DNA of 64,000 bases, from assembly GCA_934438175.1 (NCBI GenBank), contig CAKSBH010000004.1, positions 80,169-144,168 of the forward strand, in the 5' to 3' direction. The translations under genes were made by a program, and so were the position numbers. Positions 9,252 to 16,157 of the stretch are shown piece by piece (positions within the stretch are counted from its first letter, which is position 1; every line of letters starts with the position of its first letter). Source of the DNA: an uncultured Eubacteriales bacterium (GTDB lineage Bacteria > Bacillota > Clostridia > Oscillospirales > UBA644). The notes beneath the pieces are model-generated. The model saw only the letters and a program-made list of their open reading frames with translations. It made no database searches and was not told the DNA's origin.

Positions 9252-10630
9252 GACCGGTTTTCACGGCGGCGGAAATGAAAAATGCCGACCGCTTTGCACA
9301 GCAATCGCTCGGAATTCCCCTGTCCGATCTGATCGACCGGGCGGCAGAATCCCTGCGTGGTGCTGTTCTGGAAAAAGAACCGCATCGGAAAGTTGTGATT
9401 CTGTGCGGAAAAGGAAACAACGGAGCCGACGGCCTTGCGCTTGCGGAAAAACTGAGGAAGGACGGCATTTCCGTTGTACCGGTACGGATTCCGGAAGATG
9501 CAGATCTGCTGCAACTCCGAACAACGCTTCTGACGACGGATATCGTTGTTGATTGCGTGTTCGGCACCGGGTTTCACGGAGAAATCGAAAAAAGGACCCG
9601 TTCGGTCTTTGCGGAGATCCGGGGAAAATACACCATATCTGCCGATGTGCCGAGCGGTGTGGAATGTGACACCGGAAGGACTGCAGTCGGTGCGGTATGC
9701 GCAGACGAAACCGTTGTGATGGCGGGCTATAAACCGTTTTGCTTTCTTTACCCTGCAAAACAAAATGCGGGAACCATCCGTCTCGCTTCGGACGTTTTGC
9801 CCCGGGAGGCCTTGGAATCCGTACGCCCTACCCTGTTTGCACTGGAAGACGATGTTCTAGACCGCATTCCGCCCCGGGACGAAAACGCAAACAAGGGAAC
9901 CTTTGGAAAGGTCCGGCTGGTCTGCGGATCTTCCCGCACACCGGGAGCCGCGGTTCTCTGCACGGAAGGTGCACTTCACAGCGGCGTCGGGTTGGTTCGG
10001 ATTGCCGCCCCCCGCTCATTGCGTCATCTTCTTGCCGCACATTTTGCAGAACCGATTTTTACCGCACGCTTTGACCGGGTGTCCGTTTCCGCGCAGGTTA
10101 TCGGCTGCGGGCTGGGTCGTGCGACGGGCTCTTGTCTTCGTTTTTATGCCAACCAAGAAATTCCGACCGTACTGGATGCCGACGCTCTCACATATCTTTC
10201 CCGTCACGAGAATATACTCAAACAGATCAAAGCCCCGCGTATCCTGACGCCGCACCCGCTGGAAATGGCACGTCTGACTCAAAAAACCGTGGAAGATGTA
10301 GAACGGAACCGAATCCCGATTGCAAGGGATTATGCCGTAAAGCATCGTAGTATTCTTGTTCTGAAAGGGCATCATACCCTGATTGCAACACCGGACGGAG
10401 TCGTATACATCAACACCACCGGAAATATCGGACTGGCAAAAGGCGGAAGCGGTGATGTTCTTGCCGGTATGATCGGCGGACTGCTTGCCCGAGGGCTGGA
10501 CGCAGAGACGGCAGCACTCGCAGGTGTTTATGCGCATGGGAAAGCAGCGGACGATCTGGCCCAAATCACATCGTTTTCCGGCATTCTTCCCTCGCAAATT
10601 CCCGCTGCAGCGGCAAAATATCTGAAATAG
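9248..10630 (+). CDS. nnr: Bifunctional NAD(P)H-hydrate epimerase / ADP-dependent dehydratase
   Basis: This 460-aa fusion repairs hydrated NAD(P)H. Residues 1-205 are the YjeF-N epimerase domain (GKGNNGADGLALAEKLR, VVDCVFGTGFHG, SADVPSGVECDTG). Residues 215-460 are the ribokinase-like dehydratase (GKVRLVCGSSRTPGAAVL, LTPHPLEMARL, VLKGHHTLI, GNIGLAKGGSGDVLAGMIGG). The start is GTG at 9248, overlapping the preceding stop codon. In many Firmicutes nnr lies near alr, as here. Confidence 0.93.
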   Translation: MRPVFTAAEMKNADRFAQQSLGIPLSDLIDRAAESLRGAVLEKEPHRKVVILCGKGNNGADGLALAEKLRKDGISVVPVRIPEDADLLQLRTTLLTTDIVVDCVFGTGFHGEIEKRTRSVFAEIRGKYTISADVPSGVECDTGRTAVGAVCADETVVMAGYKPFCFLYPAKQNAGTIRLASDVLPREALESVRPTLFALEDDVLDRIPPRDENANKGTFGKVRLVCGSSRTPGAAVLCTEGALHSGVGLVRIAAPRSLRHLLAAHFAEPIFTARFDRVSVSAQVIGCGLGRATGSCLRFYANQEIPTVLDADALTYLSRHENILKQIKAPRILTPHPLEMARLTQKTVEDVERNRIPIARDYAVKHRSILVLKGHHTLIATPDGVVYINTTGNIGLAKGGSGDVLAGMIGGLLARGLDAETAALAGVYAHGKAADDLAQITSFSGILPSQIPAAAAKYLK

Positions 10631-10642
10631 AACGGTGCATAC

Positions 10643-11083
10643 ATGAAAAAAATCATCCTTGCCCTCTGCGCACTTCTTCTGTGCGTTACGGCAGGATGTG
10701 CAAAAAAACAGGACGTTGCCTTTCCCATACGCAGTTCGTTTTCGTTTTCGGCAGCAACAGACCGCTTTTCTCTGGTTCTGACCGAGAAGAATGTAATTGT
10801 TACCGATAACAGCGGGGTGCTGAAGCAGTCACTTTGCTTCTGTTTTGAAGACAACACCCTGACCTATGGGACGCAATGCTTTCCACGAACAACAGACGGC
10901 GTATCCGTTCTGACACTGGGGCTTCTGATGCGGGATCTCTGCACCGGGAACCTTTCTTACGAACAAAACGGACATACGCTCTCCGGATCGTACCGTTCCG
11001 TCCCCTTTACCCTACGGCTTTGCCCGTCCGGAGAGCCGGAGCAGTTGACCTGGGGCGGGCTGACCGCAGAATTTGAAACATAA
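10643..11083 (+). CDS. Small lipoprotein of unknown function
   Basis: This 146-aa protein has a clear lipoprotein signal peptide (MKKIILALCALLLCVTAGC), so Cys19 should be lipidated and the rest should face outward. The mature part is mainly beta-strand and contains four cysteines besides the lipidated one. I do not recognise the family. It lies 12 nt after nnr and 13 nt before alr, so it belongs to the operon. Confidence 0.7.
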   Translation: MKKIILALCALLLCVTAGCAKKQDVAFPIRSSFSFSAATDRFSLVLTEKNVIVTDNSGVLKQSLCFCFEDNTLTYGTQCFPRTTDGVSVLTLGLLMRDLCTGNLSYEQNGHTLSGSYRSVPFTLRLCPSGEPEQLTWGGLTAEFET

Positions 11084-11096
11084 AAGGACGAACATC

Positions 11097-12281
11097 ATGG
11101 AACAGTATTTCAGAACCTGGGCACAGATTGATCTGGATAAAATCCGGCATAATCTGACGATGATCCGGCAGCGTCTGAAACCGACAACAAAGATTCTCGG
11201 CGTTGTAAAGGCGGATGCGTACGGACACGGAGCCGTCAAGGTTTCTTCTGCCATCAACGATCAGGTAGATATGTTTGCCGTTTCCAGCATTCACGAAGCG
11301 CTTCAGCTCCGGAAAGGCGGCATTGGCAAGGACATTCTGATTCTCGGCTACACGCCGGTGGAATGCGCCGCAGAACTGGCGGAGCATAACATGATTCAAA
11401 CCGTCTTTTCCTATGATTACGCCGAAGAACTGTGCAAAAAACTGCGGGAGTCCGAAAAGACCCTCCGCATTCACATCAAAGCAGACACCGGAATGTCACG
11501 TCTTGGTTTCAATCTGCAGAACGAACAGGACGCGAACCGATCCTGCCTGCAGATTTACGATGCATACCGGGAATTCGGCGACACGCTGATTTTTGACGGA
11601 ATCTTTACGCACTTTGCGGTTTCCGAAACGCCCGACCCGTTTACCCGCACGCAATACGACCGGTTTGTATCGCTGTTTACCTTTCTGGAAAAAGCAGGCG
11701 TTCCGTTCCGCATCCGTCATTGCTGCAACAGTGCCGCCATTCTCAACAATCCCGATATGCAATTGGACATGGTGCGTCCGGGCATCATTCTCTATGGCAT
11801 GATGCCAGATAAAGCCATGCAGAATCCGGGCTTTTTGCCTGCCCTGGAATTAAAAACCGAGGTCGCACAGGTAAAACGGCTGGACGCGGGAATGACTGTC
11901 AGCTACGGGAGGACCTATGAGGCAAAACGTCCGATGCGCACGGCAACCATCCCCATCGGCTACGCAGACGGATATTCCCGCCTGCTTTCCAACAACGGAG
12001 AGGTGCTTGTCTGCGGAAAACGCGCACCAATTGTAGGTCGGATCTGCATGGATCAATGCATGATTGACATAACCGACATTCCCGATGTATGCCGGGGAAC
12101 CGTTGTGACGCTGATCGGGAAAGACGGAAACGAGGAGATTACGGCTTCCGACCTCGCAGACCGTATGGGAACGGTTAATTACGAAGTCCCCTGCCTCATC
12201 GGCAAACGTGTGCCCCGTGTCTATATTTCCGGAGGAAAAGTGACGGACGTACATTGTACCATAAACGAAGAGTTGTATTAA
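11097..12281 (+). CDS. alr: Alanine racemase
   Basis: This 394-aa PLP enzyme interconverts L- and D-alanine for peptidoglycan. The PLP lysine lies in VVKADAYGHG, the opposing catalytic tyrosine in MTVSYGRTYEA, and the C-terminal domain has TIPIGYADGYSR and ICMDQCMIDIT. I chose the ATG at 11097 because AAAGGAC lies just upstream; an in-frame ATG at 11073 would overlap the lipoprotein gene by 11 nt and lacks a site. It is the last gene of the pheST operon and is followed by a strong terminator. ddl, the next D-alanine step, is at 38984-40015. Confidence 0.96.
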   Translation: MEQYFRTWAQIDLDKIRHNLTMIRQRLKPTTKILGVVKADAYGHGAVKVSSAINDQVDMFAVSSIHEALQLRKGGIGKDILILGYTPVECAAELAEHNMIQTVFSYDYAEELCKKLRESEKTLRIHIKADTGMSRLGFNLQNEQDANRSCLQIYDAYREFGDTLIFDGIFTHFAVSETPDPFTRTQYDRFVSLFTFLEKAGVPFRIRHCCNSAAILNNPDMQLDMVRPGIILYGMMPDKAMQNPGFLPALELKTEVAQVKRLDAGMTVSYGRTYEAKRPMRTATIPIGYADGYSRLLSNNGEVLVCGKRAPIVGRICMDQCMIDITDIPDVCRGTVVTLIGKDGNEEITASDLADRMGTVNYEVPCLIGKRVPRVYISGGKVTDVHCTINEELY

Positions 12282-12282
12282 A

Positions 12283-12326
12283 ACAGAAAAGCGAAAGATA
12301 CACACCGGTACCTTTCGCTTTTCTGT
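12283..12326 (+). terminator. Terminator of the pheST-alr operon
   Basis: A perfect 15-bp stem (12283-12297 with 12312-12326) with a 14-nt loop starts 2 nt after the alr stop codon. A T-rich 3' arm replaces a separate U-tract. Confidence 0.8.
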
Positions 12327-12371
12327 GATAGAACAAGGAAATCCGCAGGGAACAACCTGCTTGAAAACATA

Positions 12372-12668
12372 TTAATCCTTCAGGCGTTTTTTAAGTTTCG
12401 CCCAACCGTACCGAACTCCGACCACAACGGCAATTGCCAGAATCAGCTCGCCGCCGACACCTCCGTTGAAGCCACGTTCTGCCGCAGCGAATCCGCCACA
12501 GAGCATAAAAACAAACAAACCGAGAACGATCCCTGCCACCAACACATACAAATCGTTCATTTTAGAACGAACGGCGGAAACCGTCTTCTTTGCCACACGG
12601 ACAACCGATACTTTCCGGCACGGACGTGCTCTGCGCACATACATGGGGTTACGATAACTCTCCGTCAT
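12372..12668 (-). CDS. Small two-helix membrane protein
   Basis: This 98-aa protein has a basic N-terminal third (YVRRARPCRKVSVVRVAKKT), a first membrane helix (LYVLVAGIVLGLFVFMLCGGF), a short glycine-rich turn, a second helix (LILAIAVVVGVRYGWA) and a basic C-terminus. I do not recognise a family. The ATG at 12668 is preceded by AAAGGAAAGAG. It is transcribed divergently from the GH99-like gene through overlapping promoters, which suggests shared regulation. Confidence 0.6.
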   Translation of the reverse strand: MTESYRNPMYVRRARPCRKVSVVRVAKKTVSAVRSKMNDLYVLVAGIVLGLFVFMLCGGFAAAERGFNGGVGGELILAIAVVVGVRYGWAKLKKRLKD

Positions 12669-12700
12669 AATTTCTCTTTCCTTTCCTGCATCGTGCCGCA

Positions 12701-12729
12701 TTGACATTCACATTCTGTGAATATATTAT
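12701..12729 (+). promoter_or_regulatory. Promoter of the GH99-like gene with palindromic operator
   Basis: TTGACA (12701-12706), 17 nt, TATTAT (12724-12729). The spacer holds the dyad ATTCACA-TTC-TGTGAAT (12706-12722), a likely repressor site. Confidence 0.75.
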
Positions 12730-12753
12730 ATCACGTCCCGTGTGATCTGTCAA
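12725..12753 (-). promoter_or_regulatory. Divergent promoter of the small membrane protein gene
   Basis: On the minus strand TTGACA (12748-12753) and TATAAT (12725-12730) are 17 nt apart. The -10 shares five bases with the -10 of the plus-strand promoter, so the two cannot be occupied together. Confidence 0.75.
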
Positions 12754-12852
12754 GGGGTTTTCTTTACTTTTCGTGATTTTTTTAGGAACATCCATATTTT
12801 AGCACACAAGATGTCCATTAAAAAGGACAGATAATCAAAGAAAGGAATTCTT

Positions 12853-14481
12853 ATGAACGACAAAAATTTTGACCGGATCTGCGCCGTGGATGAATTTGGC
12901 AGATCCTTTCTGCCTGCCGGACCGAAAGAAAAAGGAAAAACCGTTGGAATCTTTTACTTTTTGTGGAACGGCGCACATGACACACGGATCCATGATCTGA
13001 ACAAAATGCTGGAACAGGATACGACCACGGTCTTTTATCCCAAGCCCCTTCCGGAAATCAACTTTTATGATTTTCATTACTGGGGCGAACCGTTGTACGG
13101 CTATTATAAGGCACAGGACGAATATGTGGTGCGGCGTCACGTGGAGCTTCTGACGGCGGCAGGCATCGACTATCTGCTTTGCGACACGACCAATGCCGTG
13201 CTTTATGAAGATTCGGCATTGATCCTTTTGAAAATCCTCAAAGAATATGCCGACAACGGCTGGAATGTTCCGAAATTCGCATGCTATACCAATCAGCCGG
13301 CAAACGAGACGGCGCGGCGGCTTTACGATGCCGTATACCGCCCGCATCCGGAATTTGCCGATGTATGGTACCGTCCGAACGGAAAGCCCATGATCGTGTG
13401 CCGTTTTGACGAACCGGGCGAAAACGAAAAACGGGATGCCGAAGTTGCCGCATTCTTTGATATCCGCCGTGCACAATGGCCCAATGAGCCATACTACAGC
13501 GACGGCTTCCCCTGGATGGAATGGGTTTTTCCGCAACCAAGACACAACGATTTCATCAGTGTTTCGGTCGCCCAACACCAGCTTGGCAGATTTTCGGCGT
13601 GCGAAGGCAACTGGGGACGCGGCTGTGACCGTAACGGCGTGGAGCATCATGACGATTTCCGCCTGGGGCAGAACTTCCAGAGGCAATGGGATGTTGCAAG
13701 AGAAAGCGGTGCACACAACGTCTTCATCACCGGATGGAACGAATGGGGTGCCATGAAGATTCTGCACGAAAATCAAATTGTATACGTAGACTGCTTTGAC
13801 GAGGAATATTCCCGCGATACCGAGCCCATGAAGGACGGTTATCATGACGCGTTTTATTTGCAGATGATCGCTAACATCCGAAAATTCCGCAACACCCCTG
13901 CCCTTGTCTCTTCCAACAAAGAACATACGGTGGACATCTCCGGAAACGAAGACCAATGGAACGATGCCCCCGTATATGAAGCGTTTTCGCAAACCAACGA
14001 TGCGCGGAACTTCTGCGCCATTGATCCCCATGTGCATTATACAACCGAGCCGGCAGAAAACAACATCCGTTCCGTGCGGGTCACGCACGATGCGGAAAAC
14101 TTCTATTTTCTGATCGAAACGGAAAATGATATCGCACCGTATACGGGAAAGCCCGGCTGGATGAATCTTCTGATCGGCGTAGGCGATCCGGCACGTCACG
14201 GATGGGAGGGCTATACCTATGCGGTGAACCGTCGCGGCTTTGCCGCCTGCGACAAACTCAACTGCACGGGAAACACCATTACGTATCAGACAATCCGGCA
14301 AGAAATAAACGGCAGGTTTCTCAAAATAGAGATTCCCCGAAAGCTGATCGGTGCCGAGAATGCGCATCGCATCTATTTCAAAGCCGCCGACAGTGTGAAG
14401 CACCTGCGGGACATCAACGACTATTATGTTACCGGCAAGGTCCTTCCGCTTGGCAGACTGAGCTACTCTTACGAGTTCTGA
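12853..14481 (+). CDS. GH99/WbsX-like glycoside hydrolase with C-terminal carbohydrate-binding-like domain
   Basis: This 542-aa protein has no signal peptide. Residues 25-330 resemble the GH99/WbsX-type TIM barrel: GKTVGIFYFLWNG at the first strand, HYWGEPLYGYY, and the hallmark FITGWNEWGAMK near residue 295, whose Glu is the expected catalytic or binding acid. Residues 350-542 form a beta-sandwich resembling CBM9-type modules (HTVDISGNEDQWNDAPVYEAF, VRVTHDAENFYFLIET, FLKIEIPRKLIG). Known relatives act on mannose- or rhamnose-rich glycans; the substrate here is unknown. Lack of a secretion signal suggests intracellular action on imported oligosaccharides. It is monocistronic. Confidence 0.75.
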   Translation: MNDKNFDRICAVDEFGRSFLPAGPKEKGKTVGIFYFLWNGAHDTRIHDLNKMLEQDTTTVFYPKPLPEINFYDFHYWGEPLYGYYKAQDEYVVRRHVELLTAAGIDYLLCDTTNAVLYEDSALILLKILKEYADNGWNVPKFACYTNQPANETARRLYDAVYRPHPEFADVWYRPNGKPMIVCRFDEPGENEKRDAEVAAFFDIRRAQWPNEPYYSDGFPWMEWVFPQPRHNDFISVSVAQHQLGRFSACEGNWGRGCDRNGVEHHDDFRLGQNFQRQWDVARESGAHNVFITGWNEWGAMKILHENQIVYVDCFDEEYSRDTEPMKDGYHDAFYLQMIANIRKFRNTPALVSSNKEHTVDISGNEDQWNDAPVYEAFSQTNDARNFCAIDPHVHYTTEPAENNIRSVRVTHDAENFYFLIETENDIAPYTGKPGWMNLLIGVGDPARHGWEGYTYAVNRRGFAACDKLNCTGNTITYQTIRQEINGRFLKIEIPRKLIGAENAHRIYFKAADSVKHLRDINDYYVTGKVLPLGRLSYSYEF

Positions 14482-14483
14482 AC

Positions 14484-14516
14484 AAAAAAATGCGTTCCGG
14501 CGGAACGCATTTTTTT
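14484..14516 (+). terminator. Terminator of the GH99-like gene
   Basis: The stem AAAAAAATGCGTTCC / GGAACGCATTTTTTT (14484-14498 with 14502-14516) has a 3-nt loop and T-run and begins 3 nt after the stop codon. Confidence 0.9.
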
Positions 14517-14558
14517 CATGCCCGGCACATAGAATCAATCAGAAAGGACGTGCCGCCT

Positions 14559-14741
14559 ATGAAACGAGAATATGAAATTTTACGGGATGCCGTCTCGGTC
14601 ATTCTGCTTACCGCCGCACTGTTCGGGCTTTTCCGCTTCTTCCGCAGGGCAGCAACCTTCCGGCCCGAGGTCTGCGGATCTTCCATTACAGAGACCGCGC
14701 TGTGGCTTCTGGGCTGTGAATCGGAACCGTTCTATCCGTAA
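14559..14741 (+). CDS. 60-aa single-pass membrane peptide
   Basis: This 60-aa product has one membrane segment (AVSVILLTAALFGLFRFF), a basic stretch RFFRRAATFR and a polar tail with two cysteines. The ATG at 14559 is preceded by AGAAAGGAC with good spacing. It lies between a terminator and a convergent gene, and I found no clear promoter, so expression is uncertain. No family is recognised. Confidence 0.45.
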   Translation: MKREYEILRDAVSVILLTAALFGLFRFFRRAATFRPEVCGSSITETALWLLGCESEPFYP

Positions 14742-14746
14742 AATTC

Positions 14747-15664
14747 TCAGACACAATGGCAACGTAAATACCGCACCCACAAGGCATATGCCTCGGTTTC
14801 CAGACGGAAGGCATCGTCCGAAGAAAGCTCGTACGCCAGATATCCGTCTGTATCCTTGAGCATATCCGAAATATCCAGAAACGCGCAGTCATTTTTCTGC
14901 GCCATATACGCCAGTTTACGATTGTAGGCATCGATTTTCTTGTTGTAAAGCAGCTTCTTCTCGCCGTATAAAGTCAAAGGCGTAACGCTCTGAATCACAA
15001 TGCGGATATCGGGATTCTTCTCTCGGATGGAACGGATCAGCAACTCATAATAATGCAGACAATCCTCCTCGGTATACAAACCAATGTCATTCAGTCCCAG
15101 GCAAAGGTATACCTTGTCCGCTCCGCAGGAGGCGAGAAAATCCGCCGGAGGAATTTTCTGACCGTCAACGGTCGGGTGCAGGGCCTTCGGACTGGATGCA
15201 GGGCGCGTTGCCTCATAAACGCCGTAGCCGCTGATTGCGAGGAACTGTGCCGAGCCGAAAAAATCCGGGCTTGTCTTTCGTTTTTTCTGCACATACTTTT
15301 CCAGCCCCTCCGTCACGGAATCCCCGATAAAGACTGCCCGGTCAAAATAAGAATCCGAGGTGACAGTTGGGGTAACCGGCGCGATCCGCGAACAATAATC
15401 GGCATCCCGCTGCGTTTCGGGAAGCGGGAGTTCATACTTATCCCGGGGCAATTCTGCATTTTCAGGCACGGAACGTGCCGCATAGCGGGTAAATACGAAA
15501 CCGGCTTCTTCGTTTTGTGACGGGGTCGGTTCGTCCGGAACCGTTGCGTCCGTTGGAACCCTGGGATCCTTCCCTACCCATGCCGAAAGCATCACATATG
15601 CAAGGATGACCGCTACCGTCACCGCAAGTTCTGTCCATGTTTTTTTTGAAACAGATAATCGCAT
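14747..15664 (-). CDS. Membrane-anchored SGNH/GDSL-fold protein with altered catalytic His
   Basis: This 305-aa protein has an N-terminal membrane anchor (residues 10-30, LAVTVAVILAYVMLSAWVG), a proline-rich linker and an extracellular SGNH hydrolase domain. Block I is AVFIGDSVTEGL with the nucleophile Ser, and block III is CLGLNDIG. At block V, where relatives have an Asp-x-x-His motif, the sequence reads DDAFRLETEAYALW, so Arg stands in place of the His. Relatives deacylate cell-wall or glycan esters; activity here is doubtful. I chose the ATG at 15664, 8 nt after AAGGAGG. Confidence 0.75.
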   Translation of the reverse strand: MRLSVSKKTWTELAVTVAVILAYVMLSAWVGKDPRVPTDATVPDEPTPSQNEEAGFVFTRYAARSVPENAELPRDKYELPLPETQRDADYCSRIAPVTPTVTSDSYFDRAVFIGDSVTEGLEKYVQKKRKTSPDFFGSAQFLAISGYGVYEATRPASSPKALHPTVDGQKIPPADFLASCGADKVYLCLGLNDIGLYTEEDCLHYYELLIRSIREKNPDIRIVIQSVTPLTLYGEKKLLYNKKIDAYNRKLAYMAQKNDCAFLDISDMLKDTDGYLAYELSSDDAFRLETEAYALWVRYLRCHCV

Positions 15665-15688
15665 CCGTTCTTCCTCCTTCAAACAATA

Positions 15689-15726
15689 AAAACAAGTGGC
15701 ACCTCTCGTAGTGTACCACTTGTTTT
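15689..15726 (-). terminator. Terminator of the ABC-gntR operon
   Basis: An 11-bp stem (AAAACAAGTGG 15689-15699 with its complement 15716-15726), followed on the minus strand by TTTTTATT. It lies between the gntR stop codon and the SGNH gene. Confidence 0.7.
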
Positions 15727-15791
15727 ATGCTGAATTTGTCAAACGGAAAGCAAAAAAACTTTTTTTGCGGAATCACATCTCGGCAGAATTT

Positions 15792-16157
15792 TCACTTCTG
15801 AAGTGCTTCTTCCACGGTTTTCCGGATTTCTTCTCCGTCCAGACCCGAACTATGCAGTTCCCGCACGAGTTCTGTCAGTTCTGACAAACGTTTTCTTGCC
15901 CGTTCCCGCAAAATTTCAACGGAATTCTTTGTAATGAAACTTCCGCGCCCTGCAGCGCTTTCAACAATCCCCCGGGAAGACAACTCATCGTATGCCTTCT
16001 GAATGGTGTTGGGGTTGATTCCGATCTCTGCAGTCAGCTTCCGTACGGAAGGAAGCCGATCCCCCGGTTTCAACACGCCAATCCGGACATATTCTTCGGT
16101 TTTGCTGACCAACTGCAAAAACAACGGCGTGCGATCGGCAATATCAATCGTAAACAT
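15792..16157 (-). CDS. GntR-family (YtrA-like) repressor
   Basis: This 121-aa regulator has a winged helix at residues 10-78 (PLFLQLVSKTEEYVRIGVL, GDRLPSVRKLTAEIGINPNTIQKAYDEL, GRGSFI) and a short helical C-terminus without a ligand-binding domain, as in the YtrA subfamily, which controls ABC exporters. The ATG at 16157 overlaps the end of the permease gene by 14 nt, so the repressor is the last gene of the operon it probably controls. The likely operator is the inverted repeat at 19707-19733. Confidence 0.9.
   Translation of the reverse strand: MFTIDIADRTPLFLQLVSKTEEYVRIGVLKPGDRLPSVRKLTAEIGINPNTIQKAYDELSSRGIVESAAGRGSFITKNSVEILRERARKRLSELTELVRELHSSGLDGEEIRKTVEEALQK

Noticed and set aside
12331..12371. 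Hairpin GCAGG/CCTGC after the small membrane protein gene
   Set aside because: Five base pairs without a U-tract; too weak to call a terminator.
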